Translations under genes and position numbers: made by a program
Notes under the pieces: model-generated
Database searches by the model: none
The model's input: only the letters and a program-made list of their open reading frames with translations
Told to the model about the DNA's origin: nothing
Shown here: piece by piece, positions 1 through 5,398 of the stretch
Layout of the letters: each line of letters starts with the position of its first letter
Position numbering within the stretch: the first letter of the stretch is position 1
DNA from: Mesotoga sp.
GTDB lineage: Bacteria; Thermotogota; Thermotogae; Petrotogales; Kosmotogaceae
Direction: 5' to 3'
DNA: 5,983 bases
Assembly (NCBI GenBank): GCA_011620045.1
Contig: WOZY01000255.1
Span: 1 to 5,983 of the forward strand

Positions 1-1287
1 GGCATTGGAAGCTTCAATCGTGGCGGTAATTGTGTCACTGACATATTCGACTGTGACACCATCACCAAGAAGTATTTCCCTTCCGTTCTTCGTTCCTGCG
101 ATTGTACCTCCAACGATCCTTATATCCGATCCCTGAAGAAGACCGGGAACCAGCAGTATCAATACAATTGCCGATACTTTGAGTATTCTGGTGAAAAACT
201 CCGACTGTCTGTAACTGGCCTTGGTATCTATAAGCGAGTAGATCACTACGCCGAGAATAGAGAAGACGATGTTTGGTATCCAGGGTGCCAGAGAAGGGTT
301 GATCAGATTTTCCTTTCCCATGCCGCTGAGCCAGGCTCCAGAACCCTGATAGATAACTACAAGAAGAAAAGTCAGTATCACGGACCAGGATTTCGACTGA
401 AGATTGAACATCAGTGAAACGGGTACCCCTAGAAAAACTATGACAAGCGGAGCTATCGACATCGAGTACTTCTCTTGAAGAGCAACTTCAAGAGAGGAAG
501 TATTTATTCCTGTCTTCTTGAAGGCCTCTATGTCTTCTCTCAACTCGGCGCTAGTCTTCTCCTTAGGTGATTTGAAACTTGCAAGATAACGCTCGATATC
601 TTCGTCAATCTCAAACTCTGCCGTACCGAACTGCATCTCCGCACCGAGAAATCCGGAACCATCCGTCTGGTAGATCTTCGCATCGCTGAGTATCCACTTG
701 TTTGACGAGATAACTGCGCTTTCTGCCGTGGTCAACGTGACCTGGCCTCTCGACATTTCATAAATCATGACGGTTTTCAGTTCCTTTGTTTTCTGATCTA
801 TTCTTCTAACGTAGATCATTCTTCCCTGGCTATCCTGCATGAAGACGTTTTCCTTGAGGGTTACTTCGGGCTGTTTATAAACAAACCTTGCCATCGCTTC
901 GCTAGCCTTAGTGGAGGCCGTGGGAACAAGATAGTCGTTCAACAGGTAAGCGAATCCGCTGAAAACCACTCCTATCAGCAAGAAGGGTATTACCAGTCGC
1001 TTAAGAGAGATCCCGTGCGTCTGAAGAGCAATCAGTTCGTTATCGGAACGCATTCTAGAGAGCACCCAGAAAATCGCGAGCAGAATTCCAACGGGAATTC
1101 CAAGTACTATGAACTCAGGAAGGTTGTAGTAGATTAAGAGGAAAAGCTTGTCGATTCCGACCTTATACCTGATAATCATATCTGAGAGGTAATAAAGCAA
1201 CTCCAGACTAACAAAAATTATAAACCCTGCAAGACCCACGAAAATCGCACCTAATGCTTGAGCTCCTATGTACTTCAAAAGAGTCAT
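1..1287 (-). CDS. LptF/LptG-family permease, N-terminal 429 residues (3' end outside window), with extra C-terminal membrane helix and OstA-like tail
   Basis: Inner-membrane permease of the LptF/LptG (YjgP/YjgQ) family; relatives form the membrane part of the LptB2FG ABC exporter that pulls lipopolysaccharide toward the outer membrane. The frame is open from an ATG at 1287 to the edge. Hydrophobic segments at about residues 8-28, 56-76, 97-115, 276-294, 301-319 and 332-352 give the family's 3+3 layout around a periplasmic domain (about 116-275). The cytoplasmic stretch 78-94 (SRMRSDNELIALQTHGIS) is the family's coupling-helix signature for contacting the ATPase. Unusually the protein does not end after helix six: a basic loop (353-367) leads to a seventh hydrophobic segment (about 368-385), then a beta-rich tail (GREILLGDGVTVEY...) resembling the OstA/LptA/LptC fold. 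AGAGGTGA precedes the start by 9 bases; a TTG codon just before the ATG is a possible alternative. It follows phoU by 9 bases. Family call firm; LptF versus LptG, full length and substrate unknown. Confidence 0.9.
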   Translation of the reverse strand, partial: MTLLKYIGAQALGAIFVGLAGFIIFVSLELLYYLSDMIIRYKVGIDKLFLLIYYNLPEFIVLGIPVGILLAIFWVLSRMRSDNELIALQTHGISLKRLVIPFLLIGVVFSGFAYLLNDYLVPTASTKASEAMARFVYKQPEVTLKENVFMQDSQGRMIYVRRIDQKTKELKTVMIYEMSRGQVTLTTAESAVISSNKWILSDAKIYQTDGSGFLGAEMQFGTAEFEIDEDIERYLASFKSPKEKTSAELREDIEAFKKTGINTSSLEVALQEKYSMSIAPLVIVFLGVPVSLMFNLQSKSWSVILTFLLVVIYQGSGAWLSGMGKENLINPSLAPWIPNIVFSILGVVIYSLIDTKASYRQSEFFTRILKVSAIVLILLVPGLLQGSDIRIVGGTIAGTKNGREILLGDGVTVEYVSDTITATIEASNA

Positions 1288-1296
1288 CAAGAAGAA

Positions 1297-1304
1297 TCAC
1301 CTCT
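1297..1304 (-). promoter_or_regulatory. Ribosome-binding site of the permease gene, overlapping the phoU stop
   Basis: AGAGGTGA on the minus strand; its last three bases are the phoU stop codon TGA. Spacing is 9 bases to the ATG at 1287 and 6 bases to the TTG at 1290, so both starts are compatible, with ATG preferred. A terminating phoU ribosome would sit on this site, which suggests translational coupling. Confidence 0.75.
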
Positions 1305-1998
1305 CGCCATTCTGGGTTCCGAAATCGACAGGCTGAAAGTTATCATTTACACATCTATAATATCGGCCAGTATCGATATATACAGCTGCTCCCATCACTT
1401 CCGTAGATAGATCGCCGATTTCTTCGAGAGCACTGAAAATCATCATAAGGTCAAGCGCTCTGCTGATTATAGAAGGCGACTCCTCGCAGTATTTGACGAG
1501 ATCTACCTTTACCTCTTCCTGGATCCTGTCAACAAAGTCATCGTTTTTGCATAGCCTGACTGCTTCAGACAGAGAAGGATCAACGAGATTGTCGATCGCA
1601 CCCTTCGTCATTATTGATACCAGTTCAAACATAGTCTTTAGCTTCTCGTGATAACCGATCGGCGGCCTCTTCGTCAGTGAGAGACTTCTCTCGCAAATGA
1701 AGACACACTTGTCACCTATCTGCTCAAGCGTGCTCACAATGTTCATCGAGAGTGTAAGAAGCCTCAACTCTTTTCCAGTCGGAGTCAGTATACCCGTTAG
1801 CCCAATTATCATCGACTGCAACTCCACCTGATGATAGTCTATGACGGAGTCCGAATAGATCACGTCTCTTGCCTGGTGTTCATTTCTCTCGAGAACTGCT
1901 ACGGCAGTCTTATTGAATATGCTCTGCACATATCTGGCCATCCTAAGGATTTCGATCCTCAAGTTGCCTATTCTTTCGAGGCCGACTTTAGATATCAT
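1297..1998 (-). CDS. phoU: PhoU-family phosphate regulator / metal-binding protein (233 aa)
   Basis: All-helical PhoU protein made of two repeated three-helix bundles. Relatives repress the Pho regulon by acting on the PstSCAB transporter and the PhoR kinase; the T. maritima homologue is known to bind multinuclear iron clusters. Each repeat carries the family ExxxD signature, here LEQIGD with E92 and D96 and LEEIGD with E192 and D196, exactly 100 residues apart, the second followed by the usual hydrophobic helix and VYIDTG. Length is normal for the family. I chose the ATG at 1998 over an in-frame TTG at 2016 because the TTG's G is the first base of the GGAGGT ribosome-binding site. The start overlaps the nadK stop by 11 bases, so the two are probably translationally coupled. 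No pst transporter or Pho two-component gene is in the window, so its partner may be elsewhere or its role may differ from classical Pho control. Confidence 0.95.
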   Translation of the reverse strand: MISKVGLERIGNLRIEILRMARYVQSIFNKTAVAVLERNEHQARDVIYSDSVIDYHQVELQSMIIGLTGILTPTGKELRLLTLSMNIVSTLEQIGDKCVFICERSLSLTKRPPIGYHEKLKTMFELVSIMTKGAIDNLVDPSLSEAVRLCKNDDFVDRIQEEVKVDLVKYCEESPSIISRALDLMMIFSALEEIGDLSTEVMGAAVYIDTGRYYRCVNDNFQPVDFGTQNGER

Positions 1999-2806
1999 CT
2001 CGTAGACGACCTCCAAATGCCAGTTTTTTCTTCAGCAGAGCGACGAAGTCGAAGCTTCCTTCACGCAGAAGAGAAACGCTCTTCTTCGAAAGACCGACTT
2101 CGATCCTGTCTCCAGTCCTGATTTTAGATATGAGACTACCATCAATGTAGGCTTCAAGAGGGAAGCCTTTGTCTTGTCTCACTTCCAATTCGACTTTTCT
2201 TGTCGCGGCCAAAACTACCGATCCAACAAAAGGGTTGTGAGGGCAGATAGGTGTAACCTGAAAGCAACTCGCCTCGGGATCGACAAGGGCTCCACCCGCT
2301 GCCATTGCATAGGCAGTTGAACCGGTGTTTGTCGCGAAGATTACTCCGTCGCCGACAACCGAATAACTGCTCTGTCCACAAATGCTGATGTTGAAAGAGA
2401 CAGTTCTGCTTGGTGAAGAACGTTCAACGACGCAGTCGTTGAGCGCATATCTAGTAGCATTTCCGATCTTGATCTCCATCACATTTCTCCTGATACTCTG
2501 TAGTCTTTCGTCAAGCAAGAGATCAAGCGCCGTATGAAGCATACTAAGCTCAAAGGCAGCCAGGAAACCCACACTACCCACCCTGAAGCTCATTACAGGG
2601 AGATCATTCATGACTGCCATCGGTATTGCCTTCAGGACGGTTCCGTCTCCTCCGAAGGTGAGGATAATCTCGGCCTCAAGCGGCAAACACGAGATTCCGT
2701 CCTCACAAAGCGAAGTTTCGATGCCATGAGATTCGATTTCCTTTGATAGCCAATCTAACGTCTCGGAAGAAATTCTTGTCTTGTTGTAGAAAACTGCTGC
2801 CTTCAT
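1988..2806 (-). CDS. nadK: NAD kinase (272 aa)
   Basis: Cytoplasmic enzyme that phosphorylates NAD to NADP using ATP or, in some relatives, polyphosphate, supplying the cofactor pool for biosynthesis and redox defence. Signature motifs are in order: GGDGT at residues 52-56 with the catalytic Asp54, ALNDCVVER around 121-130 (the NE/D motif that holds the nicotinamide side), GDGVIFATNTGSTAYAMAAGG around 152-172 (glycine-rich motif), TPICPHNP at 185-192, and YIDG at 220-223. Length suits short bacterial NadK. The block normally reading close to GxNxGxLGFL is FRVGSVGFL here. The ATG at 2806 is chosen because a GGTGA site lies 5 bases upstream and the protein then opens with the usual strand-forming KAAVFYN; the frame stays open upstream to a TTG at 2881, but that adds 25 residues with no family match. 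A 147-base gap separates it from ruvB; its end overlaps phoU by 11 bases. Confidence 0.96.
   Translation of the reverse strand: MKAAVFYNKTRISSETLDWLSKEIESHGIETSLCEDGISCLPLEAEIILTFGGDGTVLKAIPMAVMNDLPVMSFRVGSVGFLAAFELSMLHTALDLLLDERLQSIRRNVMEIKIGNATRYALNDCVVERSSPSRTVSFNISICGQSSYSVVGDGVIFATNTGSTAYAMAAGGALVDPEASCFQVTPICPHNPFVGSVVLAATRKVELEVRQDKGFPLEAYIDGSLISKIRTGDRIEVGLSKKSVSLLREGSFDFVALLKKKLAFGGRLRDDI
2009..2014 (-). promoter_or_regulatory. Ribosome-binding site deciding the phoU start
   Basis: GGAGGT on the minus strand inside the last codons of nadK, 10 bases before the ATG at 1998. It overlaps the TTG at 2016-2014, which argues against that TTG as the start and shortens PhoU from 239 to 233 residues. 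The spacing is slightly long but no other start codon lies between. Confidence 0.7.
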
Positions 2807-2953
2807 AACTCTCACCCCGTAATTACAGAGAAACGACTGCGAAAATCCGCAAATAATGATAAACGCTCTTCCGAACTGCAAAGGCCTGGGAACTCATGAA
2901 TAGACCAGTCGGAACTTTCACTCCTTCGGTTCCTACAAGACGGGGCATTCATT
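2807..2953 (-). other. 147-base ruvB-nadK intergenic gap with two overlapping micro-ORFs
   Basis: This is the only sizeable gap inside the otherwise tight operon. On the minus strand two ATGs directly after the ruvB stop (TAGAATGAATG) open different frames: one from 2952 to 2812 (46 residues, rich in Ser and Arg, stop inside the nadK ribosome-binding site) and one from 2948 to 2823 (41 residues, MPRLVGTEG at the start and a hydrophobic end IFAVVSL). The purine-rich 3' end of ruvB (AGAGGA) could serve either as a ribosome-binding site. I recognise neither product. I see no convincing terminator or promoter here. It may be a short leader, a remnant of a lost gene, or a real small protein; the sequence alone does not decide. 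Confidence 0.3.
2812..2818 (-). promoter_or_regulatory. Ribosome-binding site deciding the nadK start
   Basis: GGGGTGA on the minus strand, 5 bases before the ATG at 2806. It supports this start over the GTG at 2815, which lies inside the site, and over the TTG at 2881. Its TGA is also the stop codon of a 46-codon micro-ORF from the preceding gap. Confidence 0.7.
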
Positions 2954-4003
2954 CTATTCCTCTTCCTCTTCTCTCTGGTCGGCGTAGTTCCACAGTGCAG
3001 AGGTCTTCCCCTTTAGAGGAAGTCCCAGATGCCGGTATGCCTTTTCGGTGACCATCCTGCCCCGATTTGTCCGGACCAGGAAGCCGCTCTGCAGCAAGAA
3101 AGGCTCATAAACTTCACTGATTGTTTCAGGTTCGATTCCAATTGAGGCTGCAATAGCCTTTACACCTGCCGGTCCCCCATTATAGCTCTCAATCAGGACC
3201 GCGAGCAACCTCTTATCCATTGAATCAAGGCCTTCTTCGTCTATGGAGAGCAATGTCATTGCCGACTCGACGGTATCCACTGTAATTTCGCCTTCACCCT
3301 CAACAGTGACTATATCCCGTACCCGTCTAAGCAATCTATTGGCTATTCTGGGAGTACCACGCGACCTTCTTGCAAGTAAAAGGGCTGCATCCTCCCTTAT
3401 CGAAGTTCCTAAAAGAGTGGCCGATCTGATGATTATCTGTTTCAAGTCTTTGTCTGGGTAGAACTCCATCTCGAGTATCATTCCGAAACGATTCCTCAAT
3501 GGAGCACCTATGAATCCGCTTCGCGTTGTGGCTCCCACGAGTGTAAAGGGATTCAAATCGAGACGGATCGATCTCGCGCTTGGACCCTTCCCGATCATTA
3601 TGTCCAGTTGAAAGTCCTCCATCGCCGAGTAGAGAATCTCTTCGACGCTTCTGTTCAACCTGTGGATCTCATCTATGAAAAGTACATCGTCGCGCTCTAG
3701 TCCCGTCAAGATGGCTGCCAAATCACCCTGCTTCTCAATTACTGGCCCCGAGGTAACATAGATCTCGCTCCCCAGCTCATTGGCAATGATGTGGGCGAGT
3801 GTCGTCTTCCCCAGACCGGGAGGCCCGGCAAGCAGAACATGATCAAGTGCCTCATGGCGCACCCTGGCCGCTTCGATGGCAATTCGCAATCTCCGCCTTA
3901 TCTGGGACTGGCCGATATACTCCTTAAGATTCTTGGGTCTCAGGTTCTTAATTGAGTTATCTTCCCGTACCTCGCCCGGAGTAAGAAAACGTTCCTCTTC
4001 CAT
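2954..4003 (-). CDS. ruvB: Holliday junction branch-migration ATPase RuvB (349 aa)
   Basis: Hexameric AAA+ motor that, with RuvA, drives branch migration of Holliday junctions in homologous recombination and repair; RuvC then cuts the junction. Visible in order: a start followed by [12 protein letters not shown] (21-32), Walker [10 protein letters not shown] (60-68), Walker B with DEIH (111-114), sensor 1 VGATTRSG (156-163), the arginine finger R170 in APLRNRFG, sensor 2 [16 protein letters not shown] (215-230), and a C-terminal winged helix (about 265-330) with [10 protein letters not shown] and [17 protein letters not shown]. Length is typical for the family. The C-terminus ends in a run of five Glu after an Arg, longer than the core needs. 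An AGGAGGT site overlapping the asnS stop precedes the ATG by three bases. No ruvA or ruvC is in the window. Identity is not in doubt. Confidence 0.98.
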   Translation of the reverse strand: MEEERFLTPGEVREDNSIKNLRPKNLKEYIGQSQIRRRLRIAIEAARVRHEALDHVLLAGPPGLGKTTLAHIIANELGSEIYVTSGPVIEKQGDLAAILTGLERDDVLFIDEIHRLNRSVEEILYSAMEDFQLDIMIGKGPSARSIRLDLNPFTLVGATTRSGFIGAPLRNRFGMILEMEFYPDKDLKQIIIRSATLLGTSIREDAALLLARRSRGTPRIANRLLRRVRDIVTVEGEGEITVDTVESAMTLLSIDEEGLDSMDKRLLAVLIESYNGGPAGVKAIAASIGIEPETISEVYEPFLLQSGFLVRTNRGRMVTEKAYRHLGLPLKGKTSALWNYADQREEEEE

Positions 4004-4006
4004 ATG

Positions 4007-4013
4007 ACCTCCT
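4007..4013 (-). promoter_or_regulatory. Ribosome-binding site of ruvB, nested in the asnS stop
   Basis: AGGAGGT on the minus strand, part of TAGGAGGTCATATG, in which TAG ends asnS and ATG begins ruvB. The match to the anti-Shine-Dalgarno is complete but the spacing is short (3 bases after AGGAGGT). It implies that ruvB translation is linked to termination on asnS. Confidence 0.8.
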
Positions 4014-5310
4014 ACGGATGAATCCTATACAGCGTTCTTGCGAAGGGAATAGCCTCTCTAATGTGCTCGAGACCGGCAATCCAGGCTACAATTCTTTCAA
4101 TTCCCATTCCAAAACCGCTATGGGGAACAGAACCGTAATCGCGCAGTTCGAGATACCAGTCATAGGATGAAACATCCAGACCGTATTCCTCGATTCTCTT
4201 AATCAGCATGTCTCTATCATGGATTCTCTCTGAGGCCCCGATTATCTCCCCATAGCCTTCGGGGGCCAGCATGTCGTCGCAAAGAACAACATCTGGTCTT
4301 TCGGGATCGGGCTGCATGTAGAAAGCCTTCATCATTCTCGGATAGCGCTCTACAACTACCGGCTTGTCGAATTCATTTGCAATCGCAGTTTCTTCATCCC
4401 CGCCAATGTCTTCTCCCCAGTTTATCTCGAATCCTTTCTTTTGAAGAAGTCTCACTGCTTCGTCATAAGTAATCCTTGGAAAGGGAGTCTCGATCTTCTC
4501 AAGTTTCGATGTATCTCTTCCGATTGACTTGAGATCTTCTCCGGCTCTCTCGAGGGTCTTCTTAACTACGTAAGTAACGAGATCTTCCTGCAGCTTTATA
4601 TTGTCGTCGTGGCCGTAATAAGCAACTTCGGCTTCGTTCATCCAGAACTCAATAAGGTGTCTTCTGGTCTTCGATTTCTCCGCCCTAAAAGTGGGGCCAA
4701 GGTTGTAGACCTTTCCAAGAGCCATAGCTGCAGCTTCAAGATAGAGCTGCCCCGTCTGTGCGAGATAGGCCTTTCCATAATCGAAGTAGTCGATTTCAAA
4801 GGTATTTCCCGCGCTCTCCCCAATAGAACCTGTGAAGATAGGTGTATCGACGAGGATGAAGCCGCGGTCATTGTAGAACTCTCTGACGGCTCGAATAATC
4901 TCGTGGCGAATCCTTAAGACATGCGTCTGCCGCTGAGTTCTTAGCCATAAGTGTCTGTTGTCCATAAGGAAGTCGATTGAATGATCCGGTTTGTTGATTG
5001 GAAAGTCTTTCTCTGGAATCTGAACTATCTGGAGATCCTCGACCAGCAACTCCACACCGCCCGGCGCCCTCTCCTCAGCCTTCACAAGCCCGGTAACTAT
5101 CAGACTAGACTCCATCTTCAAAGAGGCGGCTGCTTGAAACACGCTTGCAGGGACGCTTGACTTCTCAACGATCGCCTGAACAAAGCCCGAACCATCTCTG
5201 AGAAAGAGAAACTGGATCTTTCCACTTGATCTCTTTCTCCTGATCCAACCCCTAATCTGAACACGCTCATTTATTAGTTTTCCAAGTGAAGAAATTTCTG
5301 CGACTTTCAT
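4012..5310 (-). CDS. asnS: Asparaginyl-tRNA synthetase, compact archaeal/thermophile type (432 aa)
   Basis: Class II synthetase that charges tRNA-Asn with asparagine using ATP. An N-terminal OB-fold anticodon-binding domain (about 10-105, with [11 protein letters not shown] and [14 protein letters not shown]) is followed by the class II core: motif 1 region FILVDTPIF (151-159), [10 protein letters not shown] (185-194), motif 2 [15 protein letters not shown] (208-222), [12 protein letters not shown] (347-358) and motif 3 [12 protein letters not shown] (399-410). RRHLIEFW plus PEGYGEIIG favours AsnRS over the related AspRS, which has RHxxEFTxLD. From memory, similarity is closest to Pyrococcus- and Thermus-type AsnRS and not the longer E. 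coli form. The end reads IPFAR where most relatives have (I/L)PFPR. I take the ATG at 5310 because GGAGG lies 6 bases upstream; the frame runs back to 5343 but those 11 residues (MKLTSCCWRCL) precede the site and overlap the promoter. First gene of the operon, with the promoter just upstream. Confidence 0.96.
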   Translation of the reverse strand: MKVAEISSLGKLINERVQIRGWIRRKRSSGKIQFLFLRDGSGFVQAIVEKSSVPASVFQAAASLKMESSLIVTGLVKAEERAPGGVELLVEDLQIVQIPEKDFPINKPDHSIDFLMDNRHLWLRTQRQTHVLRIRHEIIRAVREFYNDRGFILVDTPIFTGSIGESAGNTFEIDYFDYGKAYLAQTGQLYLEAAAMALGKVYNLGPTFRAEKSKTRRHLIEFWMNEAEVAYYGHDDNIKLQEDLVTYVVKKTLERAGEDLKSIGRDTSKLEKIETPFPRITYDEAVRLLQKKGFEINWGEDIGGDEETAIANEFDKPVVVERYPRMMKAFYMQPDPERPDVVLCDDMLAPEGYGEIIGASERIHDRDMLIKRIEEYGLDVSSYDWYLELRDYGSVPHSGFGMGIERIVAWIAGLEHIREAIPFARTLYRIHP

Positions 5311-5314
5311 CAAG

Positions 5315-5321
5315 CACCTCC
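5315..5321 (-). promoter_or_regulatory. Ribosome-binding site deciding the asnS start
   Basis: GGAGGTG on the minus strand, six bases from its GGAGG core to the ATG at 5310. It fixes the start and removes the 11-residue extension back to 5343. A TTG sits immediately before the ATG, the same TTGATG arrangement as at the permease start. Confidence 0.8.
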
Positions 5322-5342
5322 AGCAACAACTCGTCAGCTTCA

Positions 5343-5351
5343 ATTATAGCA
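5343..5351 (-). promoter_or_regulatory. Extended -10 promoter for the asnS-ruvB-nadK-phoU-permease operon
   Basis: TGCTATAAT on the minus strand is a perfect extended -10 element for the main vegetative sigma factor. No TTGACA-like -35 exists at 16-18 bases; that position (GGGGTT and neighbours) falls inside the terminator hairpin, but extended -10 promoters can work without one. Transcription should begin near 5336, leaving a leader of roughly 26 bases before asnS, too short for a T-box or other aminoacyl-tRNA sensing leader. Inferred from sequence only. Confidence 0.7.
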
Positions 5352-5376
5352 AAAACCCGGGGCTAAACCCCGGGTT
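5351..5376 (-). terminator. Rho-independent terminator of the coiled-coil protein gene
   Basis: A perfect 9-bp stem (AACCCGGGG / CCCCGGGTT, 5354-5376) with a 5-base loop is followed on the minus strand by five T residues (5355-5351, two of them shared with the stem). It begins 22 bases after the stop at 5399. The plus-strand reading has no T-tract after the stem, so it acts in the minus direction only. It separates the upstream gene from the asnS operon; its last T is also the first base of the extended -10 element. Confidence 0.88.
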
Positions 5377-5398
5377 AATGATTACGATAGCTCTTCTA

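Noticed and set aside
1999..2016. PhoU starting at the TTG at 2016
   Set aside because: The TTG overlaps the GGAGGT site and has no ribosome-binding site of its own; the ATG at 1998 fits the usual family length.
2840..2880. Possible promoter before nadK (TTGCAG ... CATTAT)
   Set aside because: About half matches in the -35 and two mismatches in the -10, no extended TG; too weak beside the clear operon promoter at 5343-5351.
2807..2881. NAD kinase extended to a TTG at 2881
   Set aside because: The 25 extra residues resemble no NadK N-terminus, and a good ribosome-binding site with correct spacing precedes the ATG at 2806.
2911..2933. Hairpin GGAAC/GTTCC with a 13-base loop in the ruvB-nadK gap
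   Set aside because: Only five pairs with a large loop and no T-tract; expected by chance.
2154..4871. Minus-strand open frames at 2154-2381 and 4638-4871
   Set aside because: They are out-of-frame readings of nadK and asnS with no motif of their own.
5311..5343. Longer AsnRS start giving 443 residues (MKLTSCCWRCL extension)
   Set aside because: The extension begins within the -10 element, so its start codon would lie upstream of the transcript start, and the strong GGAGG site matches the ATG at 5310.
5311..5398. T-box or attenuator controlling asnS
   Set aside because: The hairpin lies upstream of the -10, so it is not in the asnS transcript, and the leader of about 26 bases is too short for a T-box.
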